5,104 nt of DNA from Luminiphilus sp. (GTDB taxonomy: Bacteria; Pseudomonadota; Gammaproteobacteria; Pseudomonadales; Halieaceae), in assembly GCA_024638905.1 (NCBI GenBank), contig JAHEJH010000171.1:1-5104 (forward strand), in the 5' to 3' direction. Made by a program: the position numbers and the translations under genes. This document shows positions 1-5,104 of this stretch, piece by piece (position 1 is the first letter of the stretch; every line of letters begins with the position of its first letter). The notes beneath the pieces are model-generated. The model was not told the DNA's origin, made no database searches, and saw only the letters and a list, made by a program, of their open reading frames with translations.

Positions 1-936
1 CTCCCAGCAGTTGCTGACATGGAGGATGTAACAGGGCTCGCACTCGAACCAGCGGATCTCGTCCCCCCGGCCATACCTGGGAATCAGTCCAAATCGGGTC
101 GGAATATCGAGATGGAAAGTCAGCACCCGCAAATGATGGCGCTCGAGCACCTTCGGGTCATGAAAGAACGGCAGATCGTGAAGAATGGTGTAGTTGGGCG
201 TGAAGCCAATGTCATGGGGTAAGCGCGGGCCGGCTAAATCAATTTCGGCCTCATGCAGAAGCTTCCCGGAGGGATCAGCCACACCACAAGTCATGTAGGG
301 AGGCTCATCCCCGTAATCAAAAAACAGCAGCTCTCCGGTCGTCCAATCGACCTTGGAGTGCGCCGACAGGCGTCGGTGGCTGCGTCCTTCGAGCTCGAAG
401 TAGCCCTCGGTTTCCAGCGTCTGGGGGTTCAAGCGGTAGGGATGACCGGCGTTGTACCACAAGGTCATCAGGCCACCTGCGTAGTAGAACAGGTCCGTAT
501 TGGAGGTGTCTTTGATGCCAAAGGGTGAGGCATCAAAATCAAAGGGGCCCATCACACCGTTCGATGTAGAGCGCCCTGCCTGAAGCTCCTCGGCGAGGGC
601 CACAGTTTCCACATAGCGATTGCGGTAAGAAGCCTCGCCCTCGCAAAACGACACGGCGTGCACCATGCCGTCACCGTCGAAGGGGTGGTAGCGGTTTTCC
701 GGCTGGTGGATCGGGTTGGGACCGTTGCGAAAATAAGTTCCCAACAGGTCTTTAGGCAGCTCACCCTCCACCCGCAGGCCAGACTCGCTGAGCTCAAGCG
801 TGGTCGGGGCATAAACGCCGTGCAGGTAGGGGTTATCGAGCCCATAAATCCACGGCTGGGTATGCTCAAATGCTGCGACGCCGCCAATACAGTCATCAGT
901 GACCGGATAAGCTGGAAGGTGCAGTGCTTGGTTCAT
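1..936 (-). CDS. Carotenoid cleavage / lignostilbene-type oxygenase (RPE65 family), N-terminal 312 residues, cut by window edge
   Basis: Non-haem Fe(II) dioxygenase family whose members split a C=C bond in carotenoids, apocarotenoids, stilbenes or phenylpropenes to give carbonyl products; bacterial members are normally soluble or membrane-associated in the cytoplasm. The reading frame runs from ATG at 936 to the left edge without a stop. Visible family motifs are YFRNGPNP (about residues 68-75), HPFDGDGMVHA (84-94), SAHSKVDWTTGELLFFDYG (191-209), PHDIGFTPNYT (240-250) and ILHVSNCWE (304-312). His193, His241 and His306 match three of the four iron-ligating histidines. The fourth lies near the C-terminus, outside the window. 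Family proteins are usually about 450-500 residues, so roughly one third is missing. The ATG is chosen for its GGAG ribosome site and because the protein begins with a typical short N-terminal extension. It is divergent from the thiolase pair. The family call is secure; the substrate (carotenoid, stilbene or other) is not determined. The context of the third histidine (NCWE rather than the commoner NAWE/NAYE) is slightly unusual. Confidence 0.93.
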   Translation of the reverse strand, partial: MNQALHLPAYPVTDDCIGGVAAFEHTQPWIYGLDNPYLHGVYAPTTLELSESGLRVEGELPKDLLGTYFRNGPNPIHQPENRYHPFDGDGMVHAVSFCEGEASYRNRYVETVALAEELQAGRSTSNGVMGPFDFDASPFGIKDTSNTDLFYYAGGLMTLWYNAGHPYRLNPQTLETEGYFELEGRSHRRLSAHSKVDWTTGELLFFDYGDEPPYMTCGVADPSGKLLHEAEIDLAGPRLPHDIGFTPNYTILHDLPFFHDPKVLERHHLRVLTFHLDIPTRFGLIPRYGRGDEIRWFECEPCYILHVSNCWE

Positions 937-942
937 CGTTGT

Positions 943-946
943 CTCC
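943..946 (-). promoter_or_regulatory. Ribosome binding site of the carotenoid oxygenase gene
   Basis: Read on the minus strand, GGAG lies 6 nt before the ATG at 936. This is good Shine-Dalgarno spacing and supports that start codon. Confidence 0.7.
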
Positions 947-977
947 GCCCATTCGCTTGTGCGGCTATCGGGGCAAC

Positions 978-1007
978 AGCCTAGCAAGGAAAAATGGCCG
1001 GCCGCAA
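978..1007 (-). promoter_or_regulatory. Candidate sigma70 promoter for the carotenoid oxygenase gene
   Basis: On the minus strand a weak -35 (TTGCGG, 1007-1002) is followed after 18 bp by TAGGCT (983-978), which is preceded by TGC as in an extended -10. It would give a leader of about 35 nt. Each hexamer matches the consensus at only three positions, so this is tentative. The -35 abuts the first GGCCGGCC palindrome. Confidence 0.22.
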
Positions 1008-1034
1008 TGCGCACCTGGCTGGCCGGCCGGCCGG
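996..1034. repeat. GGCC repeat / palindrome cluster in the divergent intergenic region
   Basis: GGCCGGCC (996-1003) and a run of three and a half GGCC units (1021-1034) flank 17 bp of mixed sequence. Each copy is self-palindromic and the copies can pair with one another, so the stretch could form hairpins or a cruciform. It sits between the two outward-facing candidate promoters. Two further palindromes follow, GGCGCGCC (1053-1060) and CCTAGG (1062-1067). Whether the cluster is an operator, a structural element or chance GC-rich sequence cannot be told from this window. Confidence 0.6.
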
Positions 1035-1040
1035 TAGCGC

Positions 1041-1069
1041 TTGCCACCCCAAGGCGCGCCGCCTAGGAT
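1041..1069 (+). promoter_or_regulatory. Candidate sigma70 promoter for the thiolase pair
   Basis: TTGCCA (1041-1046; five of six consensus -35 positions) is separated by exactly 17 bp from TAGGAT (1064-1069; four of six -10 positions). Transcription would begin around 1076, leaving a short leader that includes the ribosome site at 1082-1087. The spacer contains the GGCGCGCC palindrome and CCTAGG overlaps the -10, so a repressor or structural control is conceivable. No experimental support is available. Confidence 0.42.
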
Positions 1070-1081
1070 CAGCGTCAGTAC

Positions 1082-1087
1082 AGGGAG
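1082..1087 (+). promoter_or_regulatory. Ribosome binding site deciding the start of the SCP2-type thiolase
   Basis: AGGGAG lies 7 nt before ATG 1095. It favours that ATG over the in-frame upstream TTG at 1041, which has no comparable site and overlaps the candidate -35. Confidence 0.75.
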
Positions 1088-1094
1088 AATCACC

Positions 1095-2330
1095 ATGCAT
1101 GCGCCTATTTATATCCTCGGCGGCAGCCAAACTGACTTTGCGCGTAACTGGGCCCGGGAAGATCTAGAGATCTACGACCTGTTTGCCGCAGCTCTACAAG
1201 ACGCGGTTCAGCACGCGGCAATCGAACCGGCTCAGATTGAGGTGGGCCACGTGGGTAACTTCGTGGGCGACCTGTTTACGCGTCAAGGCCTGATCGGAGG
1301 GTTCTTTGGCCAGGTGTATCCGGAGCTCGGCAATTTGCCGACCGCTCGGCATGAAGCCGCCTGCGCCTCCGGGTCAATGGCCCTGCTGGCGGCCATGCGC
1401 GACATTGAAGCCGGCCACTATGATGTTGCCTGCGTGGTCGGTCTGGAGCTGATGCGCAATGTCGATGGCAGAACCGGGGCCGAGTATTTGGGGGCCGCCG
1501 CCTGGCAGGGACATGAAGCGACGAGCTGCGAGTTTCCATGGCCTTTTCTGTTTGATCGCCTTACCCAAGAGTATGACCACCGCTACGGCATTGACGACCA
1601 ACCGCTGACTCGCATTGCCGAGATTAATTTTGGCAACGCTAAGAAGAACCCACGGGCACAGACACGAGACTGGGCCTTTGCCGAGGGCAGCTTTGGCAAC
1701 GACCCCGCACTCAACCCCTCTATCGAAGGCCGGGTGCGCAAACTCGACTGTGGGCAGATCACCGACGGAGGGGCCTGCGTGATTCTGGCCAGTGAGCGCT
1801 TCGCCCGGGCACACAGTCAGGATCGCGGCCTGCAGCTCGCCGATATTCCGCGCATCAAAGGCTGGGGGCATCGCTCCGCACCCATTTTGCTGGAGACGAA
1901 GCTGGCCGCCTCGAAAGATCACGACCTGATATTTCCGCATGCGGCGCAGGCGCTTGCCGACGCGCGAACGCGAGCGGGGATGAAAAACATCACCGACCTC
2001 GATGGTCTTGAGACCCACGACTGCTTCACGATCACCGAATATATGGCGATTGATCACTGTGGCCTGACCGCCCCAGGCGAAAGCTGGAAGGCGGTGGAAG
2101 AAGGCCGCATCACACGAGACGGCGACTTTCCGATCAACCCCAGTGGGGGACTGATTGGGCTGGGACATCCGGTTGGCGCGACAGGCGTCCGGATGGTGCT
2201 CGATTGCGCGCGACAGGTCACCGGTCAGGCGGGGGATTATCAAATTGCCAATGCCGAAAACATGATCACCTTCAATGTAGGTGGCAGTACGACGACCTGC
2301 GCCAGCTTTGTCGTAGGCGTTGGTTCGTGA
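1095..2330 (+). CDS. SCP2-type (SCP-x) thiolase / acetyl-CoA acetyltransferase, HDCF class
   Basis: Thiolase-superfamily protein of 411 residues, expected in the cytoplasm, where such enzymes cleave 3-ketoacyl-CoA with CoA in beta-oxidation of fatty, branched or sterol-like acyl chains. The nucleophilic cysteine is Cys90 in HEAACASGSMAL. The HDCF loop is at residues 308-311 and GLGHPVGATG at 355-364 carries catalytic His358. The C-terminal CxG motif of classical thiolases is replaced by NVGG (394-397). This is the SCP2-thiolase pattern, in which the HDCF cysteine (Cys310) is known to serve as the second catalytic cysteine. Retention of Cys90, Cys310 and His358 argues for a true thiolase rather than the related Ltp2-type aldolases, which lack the cysteines. 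There is no sterol-carrier domain, and no DUF35 partner is seen in the window. The start is ATG 1095, which has a good ribosome site and begins directly at the first beta strand (MHAPIYILGGSQTDFAR); the frame stays open upstream to TTG 1041, but those residues look unrelated. The stop overlaps the start of the next gene, so the two are probably co-translated. Substrate unknown. Confidence 0.93.
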   Translation: MHAPIYILGGSQTDFARNWAREDLEIYDLFAAALQDAVQHAAIEPAQIEVGHVGNFVGDLFTRQGLIGGFFGQVYPELGNLPTARHEAACASGSMALLAAMRDIEAGHYDVACVVGLELMRNVDGRTGAEYLGAAAWQGHEATSCEFPWPFLFDRLTQEYDHRYGIDDQPLTRIAEINFGNAKKNPRAQTRDWAFAEGSFGNDPALNPSIEGRVRKLDCGQITDGGACVILASERFARAHSQDRGLQLADIPRIKGWGHRSAPILLETKLAASKDHDLIFPHAAQALADARTRAGMKNITDLDGLETHDCFTITEYMAIDHCGLTAPGESWKAVEEGRITRDGDFPINPSGGLIGLGHPVGATGVRMVLDCARQVTGQAGDYQIANAENMITFNVGGSTTTCASFVVGVGS

Positions 2331-3523
2331 AGGATGTTTTTATCTACGATGCCATACGCAGCGCGCGGACCCGGGCCAAAGCCAATGGCGGACTGCACCC
2401 TTTAACGCCACCTGAGTTACTGAAGCCGCTGTATCAGGCACTGGCGCAGCGCAATCAGCTAGACCCTGCGCGCGTGTCGGAGGTGATTCTGGGCTGCGTC
2501 ACTCAACATGGCGAGCAAGCCGGCAATATCGCCAAAACCTCTGCGCTCTTTGCCGGCTGGCCGGAGTCTGTATCCGGGCTGACGGTGCATCGCTTTTGCT
2601 CATCCAGCGTCGATGCCATCGCGCTGGCAGGGCTCAAGGTTGCGGCCGGTTACTCCGAGGCAGTCGTCGCCGGTGGTATCGAAATGATGTCCCGCGTGCC
2701 TATGCTCTCGGACGCCGCGCGCGTATTCAATGACCCCGCTTATGCGGTCCAGCATCAGATATTGTTAATGGGTAGCGGTGCCGATCTGATCGCCACGCGC
2801 ATCGGCGCCAGCCGGGAGGATTGCGACGCCGTTGCGCTGCAAAGCCAGCAGCGCGCCGCCCTAGCGCAGCAGGAGGAGCGGTTTCAGTCGATCATCCCCG
2901 TCGAGACACCCGAAGGGATGATCAGTGAGGACGAGTGTATCCGCGCCGACACGACGGCAGAAGGACTGGCGAGGTTACCCGCCGCGTTTGCGGAGCTCGG
3001 TGTGGCGGGCGCCGATCAGGTGCAATTGCAAAAGTTTCCCGAACTGAGCGCGATCGAACACGTTCACACCATGGGCAACTCACCCGCAATGTGTGACGCC
3101 GGGGCGCTGGTTTTGCTCGGAGACGAGGCGCTGGGGAAGTCACTCGGTATGACGCCCAAAGCGCGCCTTGTCACAAGCACCACGGCATCGGGCGAGCCGC
3201 TGGAAGTGGTGAGCGGCTGCGTGACGGTGACCGAGGCGCTGCTGGCTGATCAAAACCTCCGCGCTCAGGACATCGATTTGTTCGAGATACACGAGGCCTT
3301 CGCGGCAACCGTAGTCAAAACTCGCCAGGTGCTCGGCATCGACGACTCACGTCTCAACGTCAACGGCGGCGTGATCGCACTGGGCCACCCTATGGGCGCC
3401 ACGGGCGCCATCATGACCGGCACATTGATCGATGAGTTACACCGCCAACAGCTGAGCACCGGTATCGTCGCCGCCAGCGGCGCCGCCGGCAGCGGCAGCG
3501 CGCTATTGCTTGAGCGCTACTGA
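2327..3523 (+). CDS. Acetyl-CoA C-acyltransferase (thiolase) family protein with Cys-to-Ser change in the CxG motif
   Basis: Classical-length thiolase (398 residues), expected to be cytoplasmic. The start is GTG at 2327, overlapping the previous stop by four bases (GTGA), which suggests translational coupling; a weak AGG lies 9 nt upstream. The frame is open further upstream, but those residues are out-of-frame translation of the preceding thiolase, whereas MKDVFIYDAIRSAR is the normal N-terminal strand. Motifs: nucleophile Cys91 in VHRFCSSSVDAIALA, GNSPAMCDAGA (250-260), HEAF (322-325), NVNGGVIALGHPMGATGA (344-361) with His354. HEAF rather than NEAF resembles the degradative FadI / trifunctional-protein-beta type. 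At the C-terminus, where the family has CxGGGxG, this protein reads SGAAGSG with Ser384 in place of the acid/base cysteine. The rest of the fold is intact, so it is not an obvious pseudogene. It could be a slow thiolase, an enzyme of altered reaction, or affected by a single-base sequencing error. The family call is secure; the activity is uncertain. Confidence 0.92.
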   Translation: MKDVFIYDAIRSARTRAKANGGLHPLTPPELLKPLYQALAQRNQLDPARVSEVILGCVTQHGEQAGNIAKTSALFAGWPESVSGLTVHRFCSSSVDAIALAGLKVAAGYSEAVVAGGIEMMSRVPMLSDAARVFNDPAYAVQHQILLMGSGADLIATRIGASREDCDAVALQSQQRAALAQQEERFQSIIPVETPEGMISEDECIRADTTAEGLARLPAAFAELGVAGADQVQLQKFPELSAIEHVHTMGNSPAMCDAGALVLLGDEALGKSLGMTPKARLVTSTTASGEPLEVVSGCVTVTEALLADQNLRAQDIDLFEIHEAFAATVVKTRQVLGIDDSRLNVNGGVIALGHPMGATGAIMTGTLIDELHRQQLSTGIVAASGAAGSGSALLLERY

Positions 3524-3578
3524 GCCACGCTCCAGAAAATTTGACCCATACGCGCAAAGCGCTCCCAACTTTCTTTTT
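3512..3578 (+). terminator. Weak possible terminator after the thiolase pair
   Basis: GAGCGC (3512-3517, still within the end of the gene) can pair with GCGCTC (3559-3564). Within this span GCGC-AAA-GCGC (3552-3562) forms a small 4-bp hairpin. A T-rich stretch (3570-3578) follows, but about seven bases after the stem. Stem length and T-tract placement are poor for a rho-independent terminator, so this is only a candidate. Confidence 0.2.
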
Positions 3579-3692
3579 CAACTTGTTCATAGACTCACGT
3601 GCAGCACCTGCGATCAGCTAGTTGGTTCCTCAATAGTCGATTTGATTCCGCAGAGTTCAACAAACGCGCCTACATGTACTATTATTCCCTGA

Positions 3693-3726
3693 AGATCTAT
3701 AAAGCATCCCTGCGAGATATATAAAG
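3693..3726 (+). repeat. 12-bp imperfect direct repeat, 22-bp period, upstream of the TonB receptor
   Basis: AGATCTATAAAG (3693-3704) and AGATATATAAAG (3715-3726) are identical at 11 of 12 positions and start 22 bp apart, about two helical turns. The second copy runs into the ribosome site of the receptor gene. The rest of the 213-bp gap (3524-3736) holds no credible gene and no strong promoter; TATAAA in the first copy could be a -10, but no good -35 lies at the right distance. A regulator-binding role is possible but unproven. Confidence 0.5.
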
Positions 3727-3730
3727 AGGA
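3725..3730 (+). promoter_or_regulatory. Ribosome binding site of the TonB-dependent receptor gene
   Basis: AGAGGA lies 6 nt before ATG 3737. This supports that start over the in-frame ATG at 3758, which has no good site and would remove the basic n-region of the signal peptide. Confidence 0.72.
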
Positions 3731-3736
3731 TCTACT

Positions 3737-5104
3737 ATGAAATTCCCGAGAAACCGCATGAAGTTAAGCGTTGCGCTAGCAGCCACACTGAGCGCAGGAG
3801 TGCCCCTAACCGTCACGGCACAACTAGAAGAAGTCTTGGTCACCGCCAATAAACGAGCCACTAGTCTGCAGGATATACCCTTGGCGGTCAGCGTTGTAGA
3901 CGCCCAAATCGTCGAGCGCTCAGAAATCCGCGACCTCCTCGACCTGCAGTCGGTCGTGCCGTCGCTGCGCGTACCCCAGTTCCAGAACTCCGTGCAAACC
4001 AATTTTGTGATTCGCGGGTTTGGTAACGGCGCCAACAACCCGGGCATCGAACCCTCTGTCGCCGTTTTTATCGATGGCGTTTACCGATCTCGCTCCCTCT
4101 CTCGCATTTCTGACCTTCCCAATATCGAGCAGATAGAGGTACTGCGCGGACCGCAGAGTACGCTCTACGGCAAAAACGCTTCCGCCGGTGTGATTTTGGT
4201 TAACACCGCCAAGCCCGAGTTTGAGACCACGGGTCACATTGAAGGGGGTGTTGGTAATTACAACCAACGCTCCGTTCGTGGCTACGTTACCGGCCCGCTG
4301 AGTGACTCGATCGCCGCCAGCTTCGGTGGATCAAGCCTGCAGCGCGACGGCTACTTTGACAACGTCGCACTCGGTACCGAGCTCAATGATAGAGATCGAT
4401 GGGCGCTCAGAGGAGAGTTGATGTTTGATATCAGCGAATCCACTGAGCTGCGAGTTGCAGTCGACTTCGATGAATTGGAAGAGGCGTGTTGCGGCACAAC
4501 GAACGTATATAACGGCCCGGCCGGCGGTGCTTTGGCAGCACTGTCGATTGTCCCGGGCATTGCCTATAGCACTGAGCCTTACGAATATGAGACGTACTTG
4601 AATCAGGATCCCGTGACCAAAGCGGAAAACGGCGGCGTTACTGTCGACTTTTCCACTGAGTTAGGGGACATCACCTTCCGATCAATCACCGGCTACAGAG
4701 AATCAAAAGTCGATAACGAAAATGAAGATATTGACTACAGCGCCGCAGACGCGATCGGTAACCAGCGCTACCTGACTGACATCGACACCTTCACCCAAGA
4801 ATTCCGACTGAGCGGCAGCAACGGTGCCATGGACTGGCTAGTGGGCGCTTTTTATTACGATGAAAGCATCTATTTTGAAAGCGATATTGACTTCGGCAGC
4901 CAGTGGCGAAACTACGCCAACATCCTTGTGGGCGGCAGCCCCGCCGCAGGGGAAGCGGTCATCGGTGGACTGGAAGCTTTACTGGGTTATCCGACTGGTA
5001 CCTTCTTCGAGCCCGGCACCGGCGTGTTGGAAATGGCCACGATGGACAACGAGACCATGTCTATCTTCGGTCAGGCCTCTTTTGACTTAACCTCACGCAC
5101 TCAA
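3737..5104 (+). CDS. TonB-dependent outer-membrane receptor, N-terminal 456 residues, cut by window edge
   Basis: Outer-membrane beta-barrel transporter that takes up a scarce or bulky ligand using energy passed on by TonB-ExbB-ExbD. Residues 1-28 look like a Sec signal peptide: basic MKFPRNRMK, a hydrophobic stretch, and probable cleavage after TVTA. A TonB box (EEVLVTA, 31-37) follows directly. The plug domain spans about 45-160, with IPLAVSVVD (47-55), NFVIRGFG (89-96), PSVAVFIDGVYRSR (106-119) and IEVLRGPQSTLYGKNASAG (133-151). From about 165 onward alternating strands such as ITFRSITGYRES and TFTQEFRLSG mark the start of the barrel. Such receptors are usually 700-850 residues, so the remaining barrel is off the right edge. 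There is no extra N-terminal signalling domain, so it is not a FecA-type transducer. A vicinal cysteine pair occurs at 251-252. The 213-bp gap and lower GC suggest a transcript separate from the thiolases. Receptors of this Oar/FyuA-like style in proteobacteria are often catabolic rather than siderophore-specific; the ligand is unknown. Confidence 0.94.
   Translation, partial: MKFPRNRMKLSVALAATLSAGVPLTVTAQLEEVLVTANKRATSLQDIPLAVSVVDAQIVERSEIRDLLDLQSVVPSLRVPQFQNSVQTNFVIRGFGNGANNPGIEPSVAVFIDGVYRSRSLSRISDLPNIEQIEVLRGPQSTLYGKNASAGVILVNTAKPEFETTGHIEGGVGNYNQRSVRGYVTGPLSDSIAASFGGSSLQRDGYFDNVALGTELNDRDRWALRGELMFDISESTELRVAVDFDELEEACCGTTNVYNGPAGGALAALSIVPGIAYSTEPYEYETYLNQDPVTKAENGGVTVDFSTELGDITFRSITGYRESKVDNENEDIDYSAADAIGNQRYLTDIDTFTQEFRLSGSNGAMDWLVGAFYYDESIYFESDIDFGSQWRNYANILVGGSPAAGEAVIGGLEALLGYPTGTFFEPGTGVLEMATMDNETMSIFGQASFDLTSRTQ

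Noticed and set aside
552..896. 114-codon minus-strand open frame inside the carotenoid oxygenase gene
   Set aside because: It is another frame of the same strand as the oxygenase; the oxygenase frame carries the iron histidines and conserved motifs across this whole interval.
19..984. Plus-strand open frames opposite the carotenoid oxygenase (19-222, 253-528, 658-984)
   Set aside because: These are antisense shadows of a motif-rich gene without domain resemblance of their own.
996..1067. Rare-cutter-like sites (GGCCGGCC, GGCGCGCC, CCTAGG) as a sign of vector sequence
   Set aside because: The flanking sequence is continuous with natural promoters and genes on both sides and no polylinker, marker or primer-like sequence is seen; GC-rich palindromes suffice as explanation.
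1041..1094. N-terminal extension of the SCP2-type thiolase from TTG at 1041
   Set aside because: The 18 extra residues are low-complexity and unlike the family, TTG lacks a ribosome site and overlaps a candidate -35, while ATG 1095 has AGGGAG at good spacing.
1374..2243. Long (289-codon) open frame on the minus strand opposite the SCP2-type thiolase
   Set aside because: It lies wholly antisense to a gene with clear catalytic motifs, shows no recognisable domain and has no good ribosome site; long antisense frames are common in GC-rich genes.
2204..2326. Upstream ATG (2204) start for the second thiolase
   Set aside because: The additional 41 residues come from out-of-frame reading of the first thiolase, and the family N-terminus begins exactly at GTG 2327.
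3510..3692. 60-codon plus-strand open frame across the thiolase end and the gap
   Set aside because: It overlaps the end of the thiolase in another frame, has no ribosome site and no recognisable content.
3697..4560. Minus-strand open frames opposite the TonB receptor (3697-4047, 3920-4267, 4351-4560)
   Set aside because: They are antisense to the signal peptide, plug and barrel of a clear receptor and show no independent coding evidence.

Overview
The window reads as chromosomal DNA from a GC-rich, Gram-negative proteobacterium. A TonB-dependent outer-membrane receptor fixes the Gram-negative envelope. The combination of a carotenoid-oxygenase-family enzyme, beta-oxidation thiolases and a receptor with an 'EEVLVTA' TonB box is typical of marine gammaproteobacteria (Halieaceae or Spongiibacteraceae type) and of sphingomonads. 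The taxon is an inference from gene style, not a sequence match.

Layout. (1) Positions 1-936, minus strand: the first 312 residues of a carotenoid cleavage / lignostilbene-type oxygenase (RPE65 family), cut by the left edge. (2) 937-1094: a 158-bp divergent intergenic region with a GGCC-repeat/palindrome cluster between two candidate sigma70 promoters. (3) 1095-2330, plus: an SCP2-type (SCP-x) thiolase with the HDCF signature. (4) 2327-3523, plus: a classical-fold acyl-CoA thiolase that overlaps gene 3 by 4 bp (GTGA). Its C-terminal CxG cysteine is replaced by serine. (5) 3524-3736: a 213-bp intergenic region, poorer in GC, with a weak possible terminator and a 12-bp direct repeat of 22-bp period just before the next gene. 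(6) 3737-5104, plus: the first 456 residues of a TonB-dependent receptor (signal peptide, TonB box, plug, start of the barrel), cut by the right edge.

How they may work together (inference): the receptor would import a large or hydrophobic compound, the non-haem iron oxygenase would cleave a conjugated double bond in an isoprenoid or stilbene-like molecule, and the two co-translated thiolases would release acetyl-CoA or propionyl-CoA from the resulting acyl-CoA chains. The substrate cannot be read from the sequence. No RNA gene, CRISPR array, insertion sequence or phage feature was seen. The most notable anomaly is the cysteine-to-serine change in the second thiolase.
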